The notes beneath the pieces were generated by a model, which saw only the letters and a list, made by a program, of their open reading frames with translations, searched no databases and had not been told where the DNA came from. A stretch of DNA of 6,575 nucleotides, taken from assembly GCA_947465275.1 (NCBI GenBank), contig CANIAI010000139.1, forward strand, positions 1 to 6,575, in the 5' to 3' direction. Each line of letters begins with the position of its first letter. Positions within the stretch are counted from its first letter, which is position 1. The position numbers and the translations under genes are program-made. This document shows positions 5,137-6,575 of the stretch, piece after piece. The DNA comes from Acidobacteriota bacterium (lineage in GTDB: Bacteria > Acidobacteriota > Vicinamibacteria > Vicinamibacterales > UBA2999).

Positions 5137-6575
5137 GCGCCCTGCTGCGTCAGCAGCGCCTCGATCTCGTCCATGACGGCGGACATGCGCGCCATGGTGA
5201 GCCGGAGCGGCTCGTCGGTCGTCATGTCGACGCCCGCATCCCTGAGCAGGTCAATCGCGTACTGCGATCCACCAGCCGAGAGGAACGCCAGATACCGCTC
5301 GGTCGCCCCGGCGTCGCCCTCCAGCACCTTCGACGCGAGGGCCTCCGCCGCGGTGAACGACGTGGCGTACTGGAACACGTAGAAGTCGCGATAGAAGTGC
5401 GGGATGAAGCTCCACTCGTGCGCGACGAAGTCATCCACGACGCACACCTGCTCGTCGTGCCCGTAGTAGCGCCGCGTGATGCCGGCGTACAGCTCCTGCA
5501 GCGCCTCCCCGGTGATCGGCGTGCCCTCCTGCCCCATCTCGTGCATGCGCAGTTCGAACTCCGCGAACTGCGTCTGCCGGAACACCGTCGACTTGATGCC
5601 TTCGAGGTAGTTCCCGAGCAGGGCCAGCCGCGTCGGCACGTCCCGGATCTCCTGCAGCATGTGGTGAATCAGCAGCGCCTCATTGAACGTGGACGCGACC
5701 TCCGCGACGAACATCGGGTAGTTCGCCAGCGCGTAGGGCTGCCGGGCATTCGAGTAATAGCTCTGCATCGTGTGCCCGATCTCATGGGCCAGCGTGCTGA
5801 CGTCGTTGTAGTGCCCCAGATAGTTCAGGAGCATGTACGGGTGTACGTCGTACGCCCCGCCGTTCGAATAGGCACCCGAGCGCTTCCCCTCGTTGGGATA
5901 GAAGTCGATCCAGCGTTCGGCGAAGGCGCGCCGCACCACGGCAACGTAGTCGCCGCCGAGCGGGGCGAACGACGCCAGGATGTGCCGCTCGGCCTCATCC
6001 GGGGTGTACGACAGGTTCACCGAGGCGACGAGCGGCGCGTACAGGTCGTAGTAGTGCAGGTCGTCGGCGAGCCCCATCATGCGACGGCGCAGGCGCAGGT
6101 AGCGATGGAACACCGGGAGGTGCGCATTCACGCCGTCGATGAGGCGCGTGTAGACGCTCACCGGGATGTTCGCCGAGTCGAGCGCCATGGCCACGTTCGA
6201 CTCGTACTTCCGTGCGCGCGAGTAGAACAGCACCTTCTGCACCTCGGCGTTCATGGTGCTGCCGAAGGTACGGGCAAAGCCGCCGAGCGAGGTCAGGAAC
6301 GCGCTCATGGCATTCCGGCGGTCGTCCCGGCTCGCCCGCGCCCGCAGCTCGGCGTACCCGGCCTGGTCCACCCGTGCCGTCGTCCCGTCCGACAGCGTGA
6401 TGGTCGGATACGGGAAGTCGGCGTTCGACAGGATGCCGTAGATGTTCCCCGCCGAGCCGGCCATCGGCGCGGCATCGGCCAGCAGCCGTTCCTCGCTGTC
6501 CGACAGCGTGTGCGTGGCGCGCCGTGAGATGTCCTGCAGGTAGAAGCGGTAGATCGCCAGCCGCGGCTCGGCGGC
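5133..6575 (-). CDS. pepF: M3-family oligoendopeptidase F (5' end off the right edge)
   Basis: Zinc metallopeptidase that cleaves short peptides, usually cytosolic. The frame is open from the right window edge to the TAG at 5135-5133, giving 480 codons. Family members are about 600 residues, so some 120 N-terminal residues lie outside and the start, along with any signal peptide, cannot be seen. The ATG at 6464 is internal: the 37 codons before it continue the family alignment-like sequence (AIYRFYLQDISRR, HTLSDSEERLLA). The zinc-binding HEIGH motif is encoded at 5786-5772 (LAHEIGHTMQSYYS). The third ligand is probably the Glu in FVAEVASTFNEALL, 28 residues further on. Upstream, PNEGKRSGAYSNGGAYDVHPYMLLNY and, near the C-terminus, the YYGHDEQVCVVDDFVAHEWSFIPHFY region are characteristic of PepF-type peptidases. 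It is convergent with arginase, sharing a CTAG at the stops. The gene looks intact within the window. Confidence 0.95.
   Translation of the reverse strand, partial: AAEPRLAIYRFYLQDISRRATHTLSDSEERLLADAAPMAGSAGNIYGILSNADFPYPTITLSDGTTARVDQAGYAELRARASRDDRRNAMSAFLTSLGGFARTFGSTMNAEVQKVLFYSRARKYESNVAMALDSANIPVSVYTRLIDGVNAHLPVFHRYLRLRRRMMGLADDLHYYDLYAPLVASVNLSYTPDEAERHILASFAPLGGDYVAVVRRAFAERWIDFYPNEGKRSGAYSNGGAYDVHPYMLLNYLGHYNDVSTLAHEIGHTMQSYYSNARQPYALANYPMFVAEVASTFNEALLIHHMLQEIRDVPTRLALLGNYLEGIKSTVFRQTQFAEFELRMHEMGQEGTPITGEALQELYAGITRRYYGHDEQVCVVDDFVAHEWSFIPHFYRDFYVFQYATSFTAAEALASKVLEGDAGATERYLAFLSAGGSQYAIDLLRDAGVDMTTDEPLRLTMARMSAVMDEIEALLTQQGA
5136..5160. terminator. Strong hairpin at the arginase/pepF convergent junction, candidate terminator
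   Basis: Immediately after the arginase stop, GGCGC (5136-5140) and TGCTG (5143-5147) pair with CAGCA (5151-5155) and GCGCC (5156-5160), around a CGT loop with a CC bulge at 5141-5142. This is 10 bp in total, all Watson-Crick. It lies within the last codons of the peptidase gene (ALLTQQGA-stop). No T-run follows on the plus strand, and only a short TTT lies beyond on the minus strand. It may slow polymerase or stabilise the 3' end rather than be a textbook intrinsic terminator. Confidence 0.4.

Noticed and set aside
5397..6527. 376-codon plus-strand open frame antisense to the peptidase gene
   Set aside because: The minus strand carries the HEIGH zinc motif and family signatures; this frame is His/Arg/Val-rich shadow sequence.
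1..6575. CRISPR arrays, insertion sequences, attachment sites or defence islands
   Set aside because: No spaced repeats, terminal inverted repeats, transposase or integrase motifs are visible, and the genes are packed core metabolism.

Overview
This 6.6 kb window is a GC-rich, tightly packed bacterial chromosomal segment. It holds seven protein-coding genes, two of them cut by the window edges. There are no RNA genes, insertion sequences, CRISPR arrays or other mobile elements. High GC, frequent non-ATG starts (TTG or GTG for the first four genes) and the mix of an oxygen-dependent-type hemY with hemE, arginase and an M3 oligoendopeptidase suggest a soil or freshwater bacterium of the Acidobacteriota (Vicinamibacteria-like) type. 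Myxococcota or Gemmatimonadota cannot be excluded. This placement is inference from gene content and composition, not a search result.

Layout. A minus-strand gene runs off the left edge (499 to 1). It encodes an unfamiliar protein with a possible PD-(D/E)XK nuclease-like core and an Ala/Lys/Pro-rich tail. A divergent intergenic region (500-655) carries candidate promoters for both directions and a hairpin. Rightward from 656 comes a co-directional run: a stand-alone response-regulator receiver domain (656-1060), hemE (1088-2119), hemY/hemG (2116-3516, overlapping hemE by 4 nt), a SAM-dependent O-methyltransferase with an export-type signal sequence (3527-4213) and arginase (4216-5136). On the opposite strand an M3 oligoendopeptidase F (pepF-like) gene enters from the right edge and ends at 5133. 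Its TAG stop and the arginase TAG stop share the palindrome CTAG, and a strong hairpin begins at that point.

How the genes fit together. hemE and hemY are two steps of heme synthesis: decarboxylation of uroporphyrinogen III, and oxidation of copro- or protoporphyrinogen. They are clearly translationally coupled. The receiver protein just upstream has all key phosphorylation residues but no output domain, so any link to heme regulation rests on position only. The methyltransferase and arginase are spaced 2 nt apart and may be co-transcribed with the heme genes, but no shared pathway is evident.

Most of the window is ordinary core metabolism, and I do not see a convincing new multi-gene system. 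The points worth a second look are the exported methyltransferase with a changed metal-ligand position, the uncharacterised left-edge protein, the possibly leaderless receiver gene, and the shared-stop convergent junction with its hairpin.
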